DNA of 64,000 nucleotides, taken from positions 1,285,501 to 1,349,500 of the forward strand of contig NZ_CP072648.1 of assembly GCF_018304825.1 (NCBI RefSeq), in the 5' to 3' direction. A program made the position numbers and the translations under genes. A model generated the notes under the pieces. The model saw nothing but the letters and a program-made list of their open reading frames with translations, had not been told where the DNA came from and made no database searches. The DNA is from Chloracidobacterium validum (lineage in GTDB: Bacteria; Acidobacteriota; Blastocatellia; Chloracidobacteriales; Chloracidobacteriaceae). Positions 34,516-44,335 of the stretch are shown here, in pieces (the first letter of the stretch is position 1; every line of letters starts with the position of its first letter).

Positions 34516-35838
34516 TCATAGAGGTTCGGGCGCGGTTGGCGACACTTCGCTTGGTGGCGACTTGAGAATTTCGATGGACTTTTGGATGCGGCGCTTCAGG
34601 TCGCGGGCGCCGCTATGTTTAGGGTCTTGCTTGAGGATCGCGTCACACTGCGCCAGGGCTTCCGTGTAGCGCCGCTGTTCGTACAGGGCTTGGGCGCGGG
34701 CGAGTGGTGAAGCCAGTCCGGGGTCTGGACCGGTGGTGACCGGCGGCACGGGCAGGTCGGGTGGTGTGACGAGGCGTGGGCCTGGTTCGAGACTGCCCGG
34801 TAGCGGAGGTGGGGTTGCGGTGGACAAGGGCAGGGTACTGAAGGATGGCTTGGTTTCTGATCGGCTGCCGGTCCAGTTACCGGTGCGCTTATCATCGCGC
34901 CATGTTCCGATCAGGTCGCGCCCGGTCACGGAAACCTGTGCCTCAAAGGTCAGGGTGCGTCCCGTCTCATCCTTGCGTTCGAGGGTGAGGCGTTGGTTTT
35001 CGAGCAACCTTCCCGTGACCGGAAAGGCCCTGGGCGGCTTGGTGGGCGATGGGGGTGGCTCTTCCCAAAGGCCCGAAAGCGTCATGCCGGTTTGTCCAAG
35101 GCTGAGGATGAAGTCACTTGACTTGCCTGTGACCTGTTCCTGGACCATACCTTTCCAGTAGCCGTTGAGGTCGAGGTGAAGTGGGAAGGCGAGCTGGTGA
35201 TTGCTTTCCGGCATCTCCAGGATCGTGGCGAAGGGGAGGTAGCCGCTGCGCTGGAGTGAGATCTGGTGGCTTCCGACCCGGACTTGAGGAATGGCCAGGC
35301 TTCCAGTCTGGGGGTCGGTCTCGCCGACTTGGACGCCATCGAGGCGGACGGTCGTCAGTGGCTCGGTCTGGATGGTGAGCGTGAACAGCGCCGGGCGGAG
35401 TGGCAGGTTGACCTTGATGGGCAGGAAGCCATACTGGACTTCGATTTCCTGTTCGACATCCAGGTATTCAGGATGGGTCAGTCGGACCACATGCTTGCCG
35501 GGTGCGACGCCGGGGAGTGAGAGGCGGCTCAGTTGATTCGTTGCTCCGCGTGGCTCGCCGTCGAGGTAAACTGTCGCGCCCATGGCATTGGTAATGATCA
35601 CGACGGTTGGTTTTGAGAAAAAGAGGACCAGCGCGCCGATGGCGAGGACTGCAACTACCAGTCCCAAGCCGTATAACCATTGGTTGACGGCCCGGCGGCT
35701 GATGAGCGTCACCTTGGGTTGGGGGGGTTGGGGGCGCGGCGGCGCAGATGTTTTGGTTGGATAGGCCTTCATCAGGGGTGTTACGTCGCGGCCGTCGGCT
35801 GGTGATTCACGGCGTTGTTCGGTGCGATAGTTTGCCAT
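34516..35838 (-). CDS. Membrane protein with PEGA repeats and TPR-like tail
   Basis: The product has 440 residues: a polar N-terminus (1-50), one transmembrane helix (about 53-75, LYGLGLVVAVLAIGALVLFF), and two PEGA domains at about 76-150 and 151-220 (ATVYLDGEPRGATNQ; TVRLDGVQVGETD... VGSHQISLQRSGY). A beta-rich middle follows, then a Pro-rich linker and a tetratricopeptide-like helix pair (375-425: RAQALYEQRRYTEALAQCDAILKQDPKHSGA). It is followed by the other PEGA protein and is divergent from uvrA. Confidence 0.75.
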   Translation of the reverse strand: MANYRTEQRRESPADGRDVTPLMKAYPTKTSAPPRPQPPQPKVTLISRRAVNQWLYGLGLVVAVLAIGALVLFFSKPTVVIITNAMGATVYLDGEPRGATNQLSRLSLPGVAPGKHVVRLTHPEYLDVEQEIEVQYGFLPIKVNLPLRPALFTLTIQTEPLTTVRLDGVQVGETDPQTGSLAIPQVRVGSHQISLQRSGYLPFATILEMPESNHQLAFPLHLDLNGYWKGMVQEQVTGKSSDFILSLGQTGMTLSGLWEEPPPSPTKPPRAFPVTGRLLENQRLTLERKDETGRTLTFEAQVSVTGRDLIGTWRDDKRTGNWTGSRSETKPSFSTLPLSTATPPPLPGSLEPGPRLVTPPDLPVPPVTTGPDPGLASPLARAQALYEQRRYTEALAQCDAILKQDPKHSGARDLKRRIQKSIEILKSPPSEVSPTAPEPL

Positions 35839-35957
35839 GGCGGTTGGAATTGCAAGTTTAAGTAAACAATAGTCTGATAATGTTTATAGAACCATAGGGC
35901 ATCATAGACAAACATCATACACAAGATAGACCTAATCGGTAACGCATTTGACGACCC
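35839..35957. promoter_or_regulatory. AT-rich divergent promoter region between the PEGA gene and uvrA
   Basis: This is an AT-rich gap in a GC-rich region, containing a GTCTGATAA copy and the neighbouring sequence TTTATAGAACCATAG. No LexA-type box was recognised and no -35/-10 pair has good spacing. Confidence 0.45.
35872..35880 (+). repeat. GTCTGATAA motif, copy 3
   Basis: Exact 9-mer; the 17 bases 35869-35885 are also found, reversed, at 59341-59357. Confidence 0.65.
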
Positions 35958-38768
35958 ATGAAACCACTGGAAATCACCAACGCGCGCGAACACAATCTCA
36001 AAAACCTTACCCTTACCATCCCCCCCCAATCCCTCACCGTTCTGACCGGCGTCAGTGGCTCAGGCAAGTCATCACTGGCGTTCGATACGATTTACGCTGA
36101 GAGCCAGCGGCGTTACGTGGAGTCCTTTTCAACCTATGCGCGCCAGTTTCTGACGCGCCTCGAACGCCCAGCCGTTGACAGTATTCGCGGACTTAGCCCA
36201 GCAATTGCCATCGAGCAAAAGACAACCAACCGAAGTCCGCGTTCAACCGTGGGGACGGTCACGGAAATCTACGATTACCTGCGACTGCTTTATGCGGCAA
36301 TCGGGACACCCCATTGCCCAGTTTGCCAAGTCCCGATCAGCGTGCAATCACCGGAGGCCATTGCGGTGTGGGCTGCCGCACAGCCACCGGGAACCAAGCT
36401 CATGGTGCTTGCCCCTCTTGCACGCAATCGCAAGGGAGAGTTCAAAAAGGAACTGGCAAGCGCGCTCAAGCAAGGCTTTCCCCGCGCCCGAATTGACGGT
36501 GTGCTGCGTGCCCTGGATGAGGAAGAGATTCACCTAGACAAAAGAAAGAAACACGATATTGAAGTAGTGATTGATCGGGTCATCATTCGGCCAGGACTTC
36601 AGGAGCGGCTTCGTGACTCGATCCAAGCGGCAACTCGCCTGGCCGGGGGGATGGTCATTCTGGCGCTTGAAGGGCAAGCAGATCGGCTGTTCTCACTACA
36701 TTTGGCCTGTCCGGTGTGCGGTATCAGCCTGCCAGACCTCGAGCCGCGCTCATTTTCATTCAACAGTCGCTTCGGGGCCTGCCCAACGTGCGACGGATTA
36801 GGCTTTGTGACCAGCATTGTGCCGGAAGACATCGTGCGCGATGCAAGCCAGCCCCTTGCCGATGCCGACTTCGCAGTGGACGATGGCCATATCGTCAACA
36901 CGCTGCGAGCTGCACTCTATGCGGTCGCGCATCACTGCGGGGTGCCGCTGGCGGTTTCCTTCCAACAGGTACCCCAGCGGCTACGCGAGATGTTTTTTTA
37001 TGGGACATCGGAAAAAATCACGTTTACGTATGGTGACTACACCTACCGTGCGCGGTGGCGTGGTGCGGTGACCTATCTGGGCGAGCGCCTAACCGAGGCC
37101 CGGACGCCGCGCCTGCAAGCTGAACTCGGTCGGCTCGTGGCGGCGCGTGTTTGCTCATCATGCGACGGCTCACGTCTCCGACCCGAAGCGCGCGCCGTCA
37201 CCATTCAGGGGCAAAGCCTCGTGGCGCTCACCCGGCTCCCACTCGTCGAGGCCGAAGCTTGGTCGCGCGCGCTGACACTGACCGGCAAGGAGGCGCAGGT
37301 GGGCGCGGGACTTCTACATGAAATTCAGTCGCGGCTTCACTTCCTTGTGGAGATTGGGCTTGGATACCTGACGCTTGACCGCGCGACCAGTTCGCTGTCT
37401 GGCGGCGAGGTTCAGCGAGTCCGTTTGGCGACGCAGCTCGGCGCGCCGCTGCGGGGGGTTTTGTACATCCTCGATGAACCAAGCATTGGGTTGCATCCAC
37501 GGGACAACCTACGGTTGATTCGGTCACTTGAGCGCTTGCGAAATGCCGGCAACACGGTTCTCGTCGTTGAGCACGACGAAGAAACAATTCGCCATGCGGA
37601 TTGGGTGATTGACCTTGGGCCGGGCGCCGGCAGTCATGGCGGGGAAGCCGTTGCTGCCGGTCCACCTGACCAGATTGCGGCACACCCGGCTTCGCTCACC
37701 GGGCGCTACCTGACCGGCCAGCAAACGGTCGTTGCCGACCGTGCCCCCCGGCCGGCGACGCGGGGCCATGTCACGGTTCATGGCGCAACGCACCACAACC
37801 TCCAGGATGTGACGGTTCGGTTTCCAATCGGGCTGCTCACGGTGGTGACCGGGGTTAGCGGAGCAGGCAAATCATCGCTGGTCCTGGACGTTCTTCACCG
37901 GGCGCTGGTGCAGCATCAGAAGCACATACCAAAAGCTGGCGCGCATCGCGGCATCACGGGGCAAGAGGCATTCGACAAGGTCATCGAAATTGACCAGTCC
38001 CCCATTGGGCGCACGCCGCGTTCCAACCCAGCCACGTACACCGGCGCTTTTACGCCGATTCGGGAGCTATACGCCAACTTGCCTGAATCCAAAGCGCGGG
38101 GCTATCGCGCCGGACGGTTTTCCTTCAACGTGCGCGGCGGGCGGTGTGAAGCCTGTGAGGGGGATGGACTCAAACGAATCGAGATGGCCTTTCTGCCGGA
38201 CGTGTATGTGCCCTGCGAGATCTGTCGCGGAAAGCGGTACAACCGGGAGACCTTACAGGTCAAATACCAGGGACGCGACATTGCCGAGACCCTTGGGCTT
38301 ACCATCGAGGAAGCCGGCGAGGTGTTTGCTGCCTTCCCGGCCATAACCCGCGTGCTGCGAACCCTGGTCGAGGTCGGGCTGGGCTACCTGACCCTTGGGC
38401 AATCGGCCACGACGCTTTCCGGCGGTGAGGCGCAGCGCCTCAAGCTTGCCTGTGAGCTTGCCCGCCGGGCGACGGGGCGCACGCTGTATATCCTGGATGA
38501 GCCAACAACGGGGCTTCACTTCGAGGATGTCCGCCGCCTTCTCGATGTGCTGCATTCATTGGTTGACCAGGGCAACACCGTGATTGTCATCGAACACCAC
38601 ACCGATGTGATGTGGGCGGCCGACTGGATCATTGACCTTGGCCCGGAAGGCGGGCAAGGGGGCGGCCGGTTGGTCGGTGAGGGCATTCCGTCCATGATTG
38701 CCCAACTGCCGACACCCACCGGCAATGCCTTGGCGGCCGCGCGGCAACGGGTAGCTCGCCGCGCCTAA
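35958..38768 (+). CDS. uvrA: Excinuclease ABC subunit A
   Basis: This 936-residue damage sensor of nucleotide excision repair has two ABC ATPase modules: Walker A at 31-38 (GVSGSGKS) and 632-639 (GVSGAGKS), with signatures [12 protein letters not shown] and [12 protein letters not shown]. Zinc-finger cysteines are visible in [19 protein letters not shown] and in [19 protein letters not shown]. The length matches the family. It loads UvrB on damaged DNA. Confidence 0.98.
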   Translation: MKPLEITNAREHNLKNLTLTIPPQSLTVLTGVSGSGKSSLAFDTIYAESQRRYVESFSTYARQFLTRLERPAVDSIRGLSPAIAIEQKTTNRSPRSTVGTVTEIYDYLRLLYAAIGTPHCPVCQVPISVQSPEAIAVWAAAQPPGTKLMVLAPLARNRKGEFKKELASALKQGFPRARIDGVLRALDEEEIHLDKRKKHDIEVVIDRVIIRPGLQERLRDSIQAATRLAGGMVILALEGQADRLFSLHLACPVCGISLPDLEPRSFSFNSRFGACPTCDGLGFVTSIVPEDIVRDASQPLADADFAVDDGHIVNTLRAALYAVAHHCGVPLAVSFQQVPQRLREMFFYGTSEKITFTYGDYTYRARWRGAVTYLGERLTEARTPRLQAELGRLVAARVCSSCDGSRLRPEARAVTIQGQSLVALTRLPLVEAEAWSRALTLTGKEAQVGAGLLHEIQSRLHFLVEIGLGYLTLDRATSSLSGGEVQRVRLATQLGAPLRGVLYILDEPSIGLHPRDNLRLIRSLERLRNAGNTVLVVEHDEETIRHADWVIDLGPGAGSHGGEAVAAGPPDQIAAHPASLTGRYLTGQQTVVADRAPRPATRGHVTVHGATHHNLQDVTVRFPIGLLTVVTGVSGAGKSSLVLDVLHRALVQHQKHIPKAGAHRGITGQEAFDKVIEIDQSPIGRTPRSNPATYTGAFTPIRELYANLPESKARGYRAGRFSFNVRGGRCEACEGDGLKRIEMAFLPDVYVPCEICRGKRYNRETLQVKYQGRDIAETLGLTIEEAGEVFAAFPAITRVLRTLVEVGLGYLTLGQSATTLSGGEAQRLKLACELARRATGRTLYILDEPTTGLHFEDVRRLLDVLHSLVDQGNTVIVIEHHTDVMWAADWIIDLGPEGGQGGGRLVGEGIPSMIAQLPTPTGNALAAARQRVARRA

Positions 38769-38837
38769 CCCAGTGCCGACGGCGGTCGAGCGTATCTTTT
38801 GGCCAGTCCGCAAGACGATGGCCAGCCCGCAAGAAGA

Positions 38838-38869
38838 CTTGGGCTGGTTCCTTGCGAAACCAGCCCAAG
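38838..38869 (-). terminator. Hairpin between uvrA and the thioredoxin-like gene
   Basis: A 12-bp perfect stem (38838-38849 with 38858-38869) lies in the convergent gap. On the minus strand it is followed by TCTTCTT, so it most likely ends the thioredoxin-like transcript. Confidence 0.6.
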
Positions 38870-38914
38870 CATCAGGCTGTGCCGCTACCAGCGAGGCACT
38901 CGCTCAAGAGATTT

Positions 38915-39358
38915 CTAGCCAAGCAATCGGTCAAGCGCCGGCTGGACCAATCGGGCGGCATGTTCGCCCGCCGAAAAACTCTTGAGTTTGCCTTCGGCGT
39001 CAAAGAGGTAGAACGCCGGGACGAACTCATTGCCGAAGGCATCCGCGATAGCGTGTTGGTTATCAATAGCGCAGGGTTGGGTGAGGCCATACTTGGCAAT
39101 GGCGGCATCCACATCGGCAAGATTGGTGTCAGCTTCGTAGCGCGGCATGTGGATGCTCACGACGCTGACCCCTTTTTCGGCTAGGGTATCGCGCCATTCA
39201 TTCACTTTGGGCATTTGTTCCGAGCAGATGCCACAGCTCACAGCCCAGAAGTGAACGAGCACGATGCGGTTTCGCAAGTCATCCGCGGTGACTGCGCCAT
39301 TACGCCATTCAGTCGCGCCAGTGAGGTCTGGCATCACGGTGCCAATTCGCATCGGCAT
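38915..39358 (-). CDS. Thioredoxin-like (TlpA/AhpC-TSA fold) protein
   Basis: The product has 147 residues with a CGIC redox pair (C42, C45, in HFWAVSCGICSEQMPKVN) and the late cis-proline region FVPAFYLFD. There is no signal peptide, so it is probably cytoplasmic. It lies 26 bases downstream of the peroxiredoxin gene on the same strand and is a good candidate for its reductant. Confidence 0.85.
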   Translation of the reverse strand: MPMRIGTVMPDLTGATEWRNGAVTADDLRNRIVLVHFWAVSCGICSEQMPKVNEWRDTLAEKGVSVVSIHMPRYEADTNLADVDAAIAKYGLTQPCAIDNQHAIADAFGNEFVPAFYLFDAEGKLKSFSAGEHAARLVQPALDRLLG

Positions 39359-39384
39359 GATGGTTCTCTCCGTTGAGGCGTACG

Positions 39385-39918
39385 CTAGATATTTTCTTGC
39401 CCTGGTTTCCAGTTGACCGGACAGCGTCCGCCAGACTGTAGCCCCTGAAGAACGCGCAGGACTTCGTCCACACTGCGTCCAATGTTCAGAGAGTGGACGA
39501 CTTGGTACTGAAGAATGCCTTCTGGGTCAATAATGAACAGACCGCGCAGCGCAATACCCTCGTTTTCAATCAGCACCCCATAGTTGCGGCTAACTTCTTT
39601 GGTGATGTCACTGCCCAGGGGATACTTGAGACCGGCCACGCCGTTCTTTTCGCGCGGCGTCTCAATCCAGGCTTTGTGCGAGAATACGCTGTCCGTGCTG
39701 ACGGCAATCACTTCAGCATTGAGTGCATGAAACTCCTCGAGCCGGTCGCTGAAGCCCGTCACTTCCGTCGGGCAGACAAACGTGAAGTCAAGGGGGTAAA
39801 AGAACAACACGAGCCATTTGCCTCGGTAGTCTTCGAGTTTGACGCGCTCTTTGAGCGTCGTCAGGTCTTTCGTGGACGCCATGTCAAAACTCGGCGCCGG
39901 TTGGCCAACTTGCAGCAT
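39385..39918 (-). CDS. Typical 2-Cys peroxiredoxin (AhpC/Prx1 family)
   Basis: ATG 39918 was chosen because AAAGGAG lies 7-8 bases upstream; longer in-frame starts lack this. The product (177 residues) has the peroxidatic C49 in DFTFVCPTEV and the resolving C166 in GGRCPVNW. It reduces hydrogen peroxide and organic peroxides in the cytoplasm. The thioredoxin-like gene follows in the same operon, and tRNA-Leu lies upstream on the same strand. Confidence 0.95.
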   Translation of the reverse strand: MLQVGQPAPSFDMASTKDLTTLKERVKLEDYRGKWLVLFFYPLDFTFVCPTEVTGFSDRLEEFHALNAEVIAVSTDSVFSHKAWIETPREKNGVAGLKYPLGSDITKEVSRNYGVLIENEGIALRGLFIIDPEGILQYQVVHSLNIGRSVDEVLRVLQGLQSGGRCPVNWKPGQENI

Positions 39919-40133
39919 AGGACACTCCTTTGCAGGAACAGTCAAAATGATGAATCTCGGCGCTTCTGCCAAGGTAGCAACGAGCTACCCCGGCCAAACG
40001 CCGGACGCAACCTTACTTGCGCCGCTATCTGAGCTGCAATGAGTGTTTCCGGTCGCCTTGGGGCGAAAGGCCAGGCACGAAGCCACGCCACGGCCCCGGA
40101 GGGGGTTGCGGGAAAGCTGACCTAGGAAAGGAG

Positions 40134-40214
40134 TGCGGAAGGAGAGACTCGAACTCTCATGCCTTGCGGCGCCAGATCCTAAGTCTGGTGCGTCTGCCAT
40201 TTCGCCACTTCCGC
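40134..40214 (-). tRNA. tRNA-Leu (anticodon TAG)
   Basis: Read on minus, acceptor GCGGAAG/CTTCCGC, anticodon arm CCAGA-CTTAGGA-TCTGG, a long variable arm and T arm GAGAG-TTCGAGT-CTCTC form a class II tRNA. The anticodon is UAG and the discriminator A, as for leucine. CCA is not encoded. Confidence 0.95.
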
Positions 40215-40306
40215 AAGTGAATCACAGGCGCATAGGCTAGCAGATTTAGGTTGAGATTGCATCTGGTCGGTCGCTGACGGGGACCGTTGCCCATGCGCCA
40301 AGCCGG

Positions 40307-41290
40307 TCACGTTTGGACAGGTGCCGGGGCTTGACCATCCTGGGGGTCGCGCCAGAAATCCATGGTTGATGCGCGGTGAACACAGGCAATGGTGCAAAGG
40401 GGCGCGCATGGCTTTGGCGTTGCGTATTCCCGCCGGAGGTCTTCCTTGGTATAGCTGGCAAGCGGAATGCCGGGGTAGCCACGCTGCTGCGAGCAATAGT
40501 GAACCAACCCGTCCTCGCAGATGTAAAGGTAACGCGCGCCGGCGCGGCACTTCCAGGTATTTGGCCGGCCGTGGGCGAGGTTGTCCTGAAACGTATGAAT
40601 CATTGCGTAGCCGGTCTTGCCGATGCGCTTTACTTCTTCATAAGCGCGCAGCTCGGCTTGAGAAAGCGGCTTGAGCGCGCCGTGGCCGTCGTGGATGATG
40701 CCACAGGAGACGGCAAACCCCAGCGACGCCGCGCGTTTGGCGACGGTCACGGCATCTTCGGGATGGCGGATGCCACCGCCAATCACGGAATTGATACTCA
40801 CCACGAAGCGCGCGTAGCGGTGCAGGTCAACGAGTCGCCGGTCGAGCACCTTGAGGCTTTTTTGGGAGACCTCATCCGGGTTGACGTTGTCAATGCTGAT
40901 TTGGAGGTATTCGAGGCCGGCGTCGTTGAGTTTTTCAATCCGCTCCTTGGTCAAGTAGTAACCATTGGTGATGAGTCCGGCCATCATGCCGTGAGCGCGG
41001 ATGCGGCGAACCATGGTGTAAAGCTCTGGATGGAGCATTGGCTCGCCACCGCTGAAGGCCACGACCGACGAGCCTAGCTCGGCCAGCTTGTCAATCCGCC
41101 GAAGCATCTCATCGAGCGGAAGCGGGTCGGATACCGCGTCATACTCATTACAGTAAGCGCAGGCGAGGTTGCACCGGCGAATCGGCACGATGTGAACCAA
41201 AACCGGGTGCCACCGATCAAAAACACCGTGGAGCACCATGCGTGCTTCACGGTAGCGGCGACCAAACGAGGAAATAGACCTAAAGGGCAT
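40307..41290 (-). CDS. Radical SAM protein with C-terminal cysteine cluster (SPASM-like)
   Basis: ATG 41290 was preferred over a TTG 12 bases upstream. The 327-residue product has the radical SAM CxxxCxxC at C40, C44 and C47 (RCNLACAYC), the [10 protein letters not shown] strand-2 motif, and a C-terminal set of cysteines (WKCRAG... [13 protein letters not shown]... [12 protein letters not shown]) that suggests one or two auxiliary Fe-S clusters. Such enzymes modify peptides or small molecules; no precursor peptide gene was found beside it, so the substrate is unknown. Confidence 0.82.
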   Translation of the reverse strand: MPFRSISSFGRRYREARMVLHGVFDRWHPVLVHIVPIRRCNLACAYCNEYDAVSDPLPLDEMLRRIDKLAELGSSVVAFSGGEPMLHPELYTMVRRIRAHGMMAGLITNGYYLTKERIEKLNDAGLEYLQISIDNVNPDEVSQKSLKVLDRRLVDLHRYARFVVSINSVIGGGIRHPEDAVTVAKRAASLGFAVSCGIIHDGHGALKPLSQAELRAYEEVKRIGKTGYAMIHTFQDNLAHGRPNTWKCRAGARYLYICEDGLVHYCSQQRGYPGIPLASYTKEDLRREYATPKPCAPLCTIACVHRASTMDFWRDPQDGQAPAPVQT

Positions 41291-41359
41291 GGTGTTGGGC
41301 AATCTAGGGAGGAGTCAATCCAGGGCGTAACGTAGGTCGAAAACGTAGGCGGAATGGGA

Positions 41360-44329
41360 CTAGGCATGCAAGCGACTGACCTCGACGGGCATCACGCCGT
41401 CCGGGGTTGGTTGGTTCTGGCCGGCGACCGCCTCCGCGGCCTGGCCCCTGGCCGATGACGGACTGGGGACGGCCCCGGGCAGTTTGACCCGGAAGGTCGA
41501 ACCCTTGCCGGGCGCACTCTCGACAAACACATGCCCGCCATGTTCTTGCACAATGCCATAGCTGACGGCGAGTCCAAGCCCCGTCCCCCGTCCCACCTCC
41601 TTCGTCGTGAAGAATGGATCGTAGATGCGATGAATGACATCGTCCGGCATGCCGACGCCGGTATCCGAGATTTCAATCGTGACGGCATTTCCCTCGGACG
41701 TCGCCGCGATGGTCAAGACCCCGCCATGGGGCATGGCATCGCGGGCGTTCAGAATCAGGTTCATGACGACTTGCTGAAGTTTACCGGCGTGGCCCCAGAC
41801 CGGGGCGAGATTGTCACCATACCGTCGGACGACCTCAATGGACGTGCCCCGGAGGTGGGTTTCCAGGAGCTGGAGCGTGTCGTCGAGCAGCGCTCTCATC
41901 GAAACTGGCGCAAAGGTCGAGTTGCCGGTGCGGGAGAAGTTGAGCAAGTTGTTGACGATGTCGGAGGCCCGCAGCGTCTGGCGGCGAATTTTTTCCAAAA
42001 TGGTTCGGCGTGGGTCCTGCTCGCCACACTCCGCCAGTAGCATCTGGGTATAGCTGGAAATGCCGGCCAGGGGCGTGTTGACTTCGTGGGCAACGCCGGC
42101 CGCGAGTAAGCCAATCGAGGAAAGCTTGTCGGCTTCGCGGATTTGCTCTTCGAGGCGCACCCGATCGGTAATGTCCTCGAAGCAAATCAGCGCACCGTCA
42201 GCCAGGGTGTCGCGGCTTTGCAGCGGCAGGAGCGTAATGTTGAGCACCAGCGGCTGGCGGTCAGGTCCGTGGGTCCGGCAGCGATACATGGTTCGCGCTT
42301 CCGTGATCTGCCAATCCGCCCCACCGACCATGCCACGCATGGCACGCACCAAGTCAGGGTCGAACATGCTTTCAAGCGACTGCCCTTCGGCCACGGCGAG
42401 CGGTTGCCCAAATAGCTTTTCAAAAGCGCTATTCCAGGTGGTCAGGCGGCCACGGCGATCAATGACCACAATCCCGACGTTGATGGACTCGATGATGTTT
42501 TCGTTGAACTCCTTGAGTCGGGCCAGTTCCTCGACGCGCGCGCGCTCGCGTTCATAGAGCAGGCTGTTTTCAATGGCGACCGCGATATAGGGCGATAACC
42601 CACGCAATAGCTCGGTGTCTTCGGAGGTGAGCAAGGTGCGCTGCGTGGTCTTCCCAAGGGCGATGATCGCCACGAAGCGCCCACGCGCAATGCATGGAAA
42701 GTAGTAAGCCAGCCCGCCAGAGGCCAAACCAGCTTCATCCACGATGTAGCCACGCGGGCCAGCTTCAAGGAGCCGCTCCTGGATGCGCGGCGGCGCTTCC
42801 GGGGATGAAAGCCCGCCGCTGGCAAAGACGAGGCGGGGTGATGGGGCCGCCTCCCCAGCCGGGGTGGTCGCCGGAAGGAAAACTGCCAGATCGGTTACGG
42901 CGATGGTCTCGGACAGTTTTTCAGCAATGGCTGATAGCAGTTCCGGCAGAACCGTCGTGGTGGCCATGGCGCGTCCGAAATCCGCAATCCCCAGGCGCGT
43001 GTCATAGCGCGCGCCGTAGAAAATGCGATCAATGCGCTCCTGAAGCCAGTTTTTGAATGGCGCATACAGGATAGCTCCGCAAGAGAGCACGATAACCTGG
43101 AGAAACGTCGTCGTTACGTCGGGAACGGTTGGGTAGGTTTCCCGGATCCAATCCGCCATCTTGACCACGCCCAGCATGAAAATCATCACAATGCCAAACG
43201 TCGCAAGCGCATAGGTCAGGCTTCGCCGTACGATGACATCCACATCCATGAGGCGGTAGCGGATGATGGCGTAGCCGAAGGCCAGTGGGATGAACACTGT
43301 TGGGCCAAGCGCCAGAGCCTCCATGGCTGGGGTTGGCTCAACACCGGCCAGAACCGGCGCGCCATAGAAAGCCATCCAGGGCAAGATGCCCAGCGTCAGC
43401 CCAAGGACAATCCACTTCATCTGCTGCTTGAGCAGCGCCGTTTCCGTTTGGAAAAACGTAACGGTGACCACTCCGAGCGCCGCAGCAAACGCCGTGACGA
43501 AGTGAAACAGGGCAAGTGAATCAAGCTGGGGGCGGAGGTCAAGTAACCAGGCGCTGTAACGCCCCAGCAGTACATGAAGCGTTTCGAGCAGGACGAGCAC
43601 GGCAGCCGGCGTATAGACCACCCACATCAGTTGCCGGTGACGCTCCAGCCAGGCGCTCCGCAGGGGAAAGACCGCGCAAAAGTGAAGAAAGAGCGGACAC
43701 AGCACGGTCAGCGCAGACCGATCGGCCCAGAAAATGAACGTGTCGAAGGTCGTGAATGAACCACTCGCATTCCAGACAAGGTAGATGAACGATAGCGCGC
43801 AGATGGCAAAGAAATGGAGTGACTGGCGGGGTTGCTCATGCTTGGCAAAGACGACGATGCCAATGAGCAGGTAGAGACTCCCCACGAAAGCCAGGTACAC
43901 CTCAAGCCAGAAGCGGCTCGGCTGTGGCTCGATACCACGCAACTCGGCTTGCCAGAGTCCAAGGCTGACACCCAGCGGATTGTAGCGCTCAACCAGATAG
44001 GTGGCATTGCCGCCAACGTGAACATACTCGTCCAGGTAGTACTGAACATGCCACTCCTTCGTCACCGCCAGTGGTTCAGGCGGCTGGTCGGAGGACCGCT
44101 CGACCAGAATGGCCCGTAACACATCGCCCTGAATAATGCCGGCCCGCTCGGCGGAACTGCCGGCTCGAATTCGCCCGGCCGTGAGGCCGTGAGCGGCCGG
44201 CCGCCACCGCACGCCATCATCCGCCAGCGGCGGCTGCCCGGCGCGTTCAGCCAGGTTGACGACGCCAAGCAGAATGATTCCCAAACTCACCGCAACCACA
44301 AGCCAGGTTGGGTAGGAACGGGAACGCAT
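41360..44329 (-). CDS. Membrane histidine kinase: PDZ-like, multi-TM, GAF, PAS, HisKA, HATPase
   Basis: The product has 989 residues. Helix 1 (8-26) is followed by a PDZ-like periplasmic segment (about 45-110: AGRIRAGSSAERAGIIQGDVL), then some seven more helices (about 145-435), a GAF-like domain (about 455-600), a coiled stretch, a PAS domain (about 615-730), and the kinase core with phospho-acceptor H748 (AAGVAHEVNTPLAGI), the N box MNLILNARDAM, and G boxes DTGVGMPDD and GRGTGLGLAV. AGGAG precedes the start. No response regulator is adjacent; the preceding gene is an Oar-like barrel 6 bases away. Confidence 0.88.
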   Translation of the reverse strand: MRSRSYPTWLVVAVSLGIILLGVVNLAERAGQPPLADDGVRWRPAAHGLTAGRIRAGSSAERAGIIQGDVLRAILVERSSDQPPEPLAVTKEWHVQYYLDEYVHVGGNATYLVERYNPLGVSLGLWQAELRGIEPQPSRFWLEVYLAFVGSLYLLIGIVVFAKHEQPRQSLHFFAICALSFIYLVWNASGSFTTFDTFIFWADRSALTVLCPLFLHFCAVFPLRSAWLERHRQLMWVVYTPAAVLVLLETLHVLLGRYSAWLLDLRPQLDSLALFHFVTAFAAALGVVTVTFFQTETALLKQQMKWIVLGLTLGILPWMAFYGAPVLAGVEPTPAMEALALGPTVFIPLAFGYAIIRYRLMDVDVIVRRSLTYALATFGIVMIFMLGVVKMADWIRETYPTVPDVTTTFLQVIVLSCGAILYAPFKNWLQERIDRIFYGARYDTRLGIADFGRAMATTTVLPELLSAIAEKLSETIAVTDLAVFLPATTPAGEAAPSPRLVFASGGLSSPEAPPRIQERLLEAGPRGYIVDEAGLASGGLAYYFPCIARGRFVAIIALGKTTQRTLLTSEDTELLRGLSPYIAVAIENSLLYERERARVEELARLKEFNENIIESINVGIVVIDRRGRLTTWNSAFEKLFGQPLAVAEGQSLESMFDPDLVRAMRGMVGGADWQITEARTMYRCRTHGPDRQPLVLNITLLPLQSRDTLADGALICFEDITDRVRLEEQIREADKLSSIGLLAAGVAHEVNTPLAGISSYTQMLLAECGEQDPRRTILEKIRRQTLRASDIVNNLLNFSRTGNSTFAPVSMRALLDDTLQLLETHLRGTSIEVVRRYGDNLAPVWGHAGKLQQVVMNLILNARDAMPHGGVLTIAATSEGNAVTIEISDTGVGMPDDVIHRIYDPFFTTKEVGRGTGLGLAVSYGIVQEHGGHVFVESAPGKGSTFRVKLPGAVPSPSSARGQAAEAVAGQNQPTPDGVMPVEVSRLHA

Positions 44330-44335
44330 AGTCTC

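Noticed and set aside
35850-35881. Possible sigma-70 promoter for uvrA (TTGCAA ... GATAAT)
   Set aside because: The spacer is 20 bases, too long for a convincing promoter.
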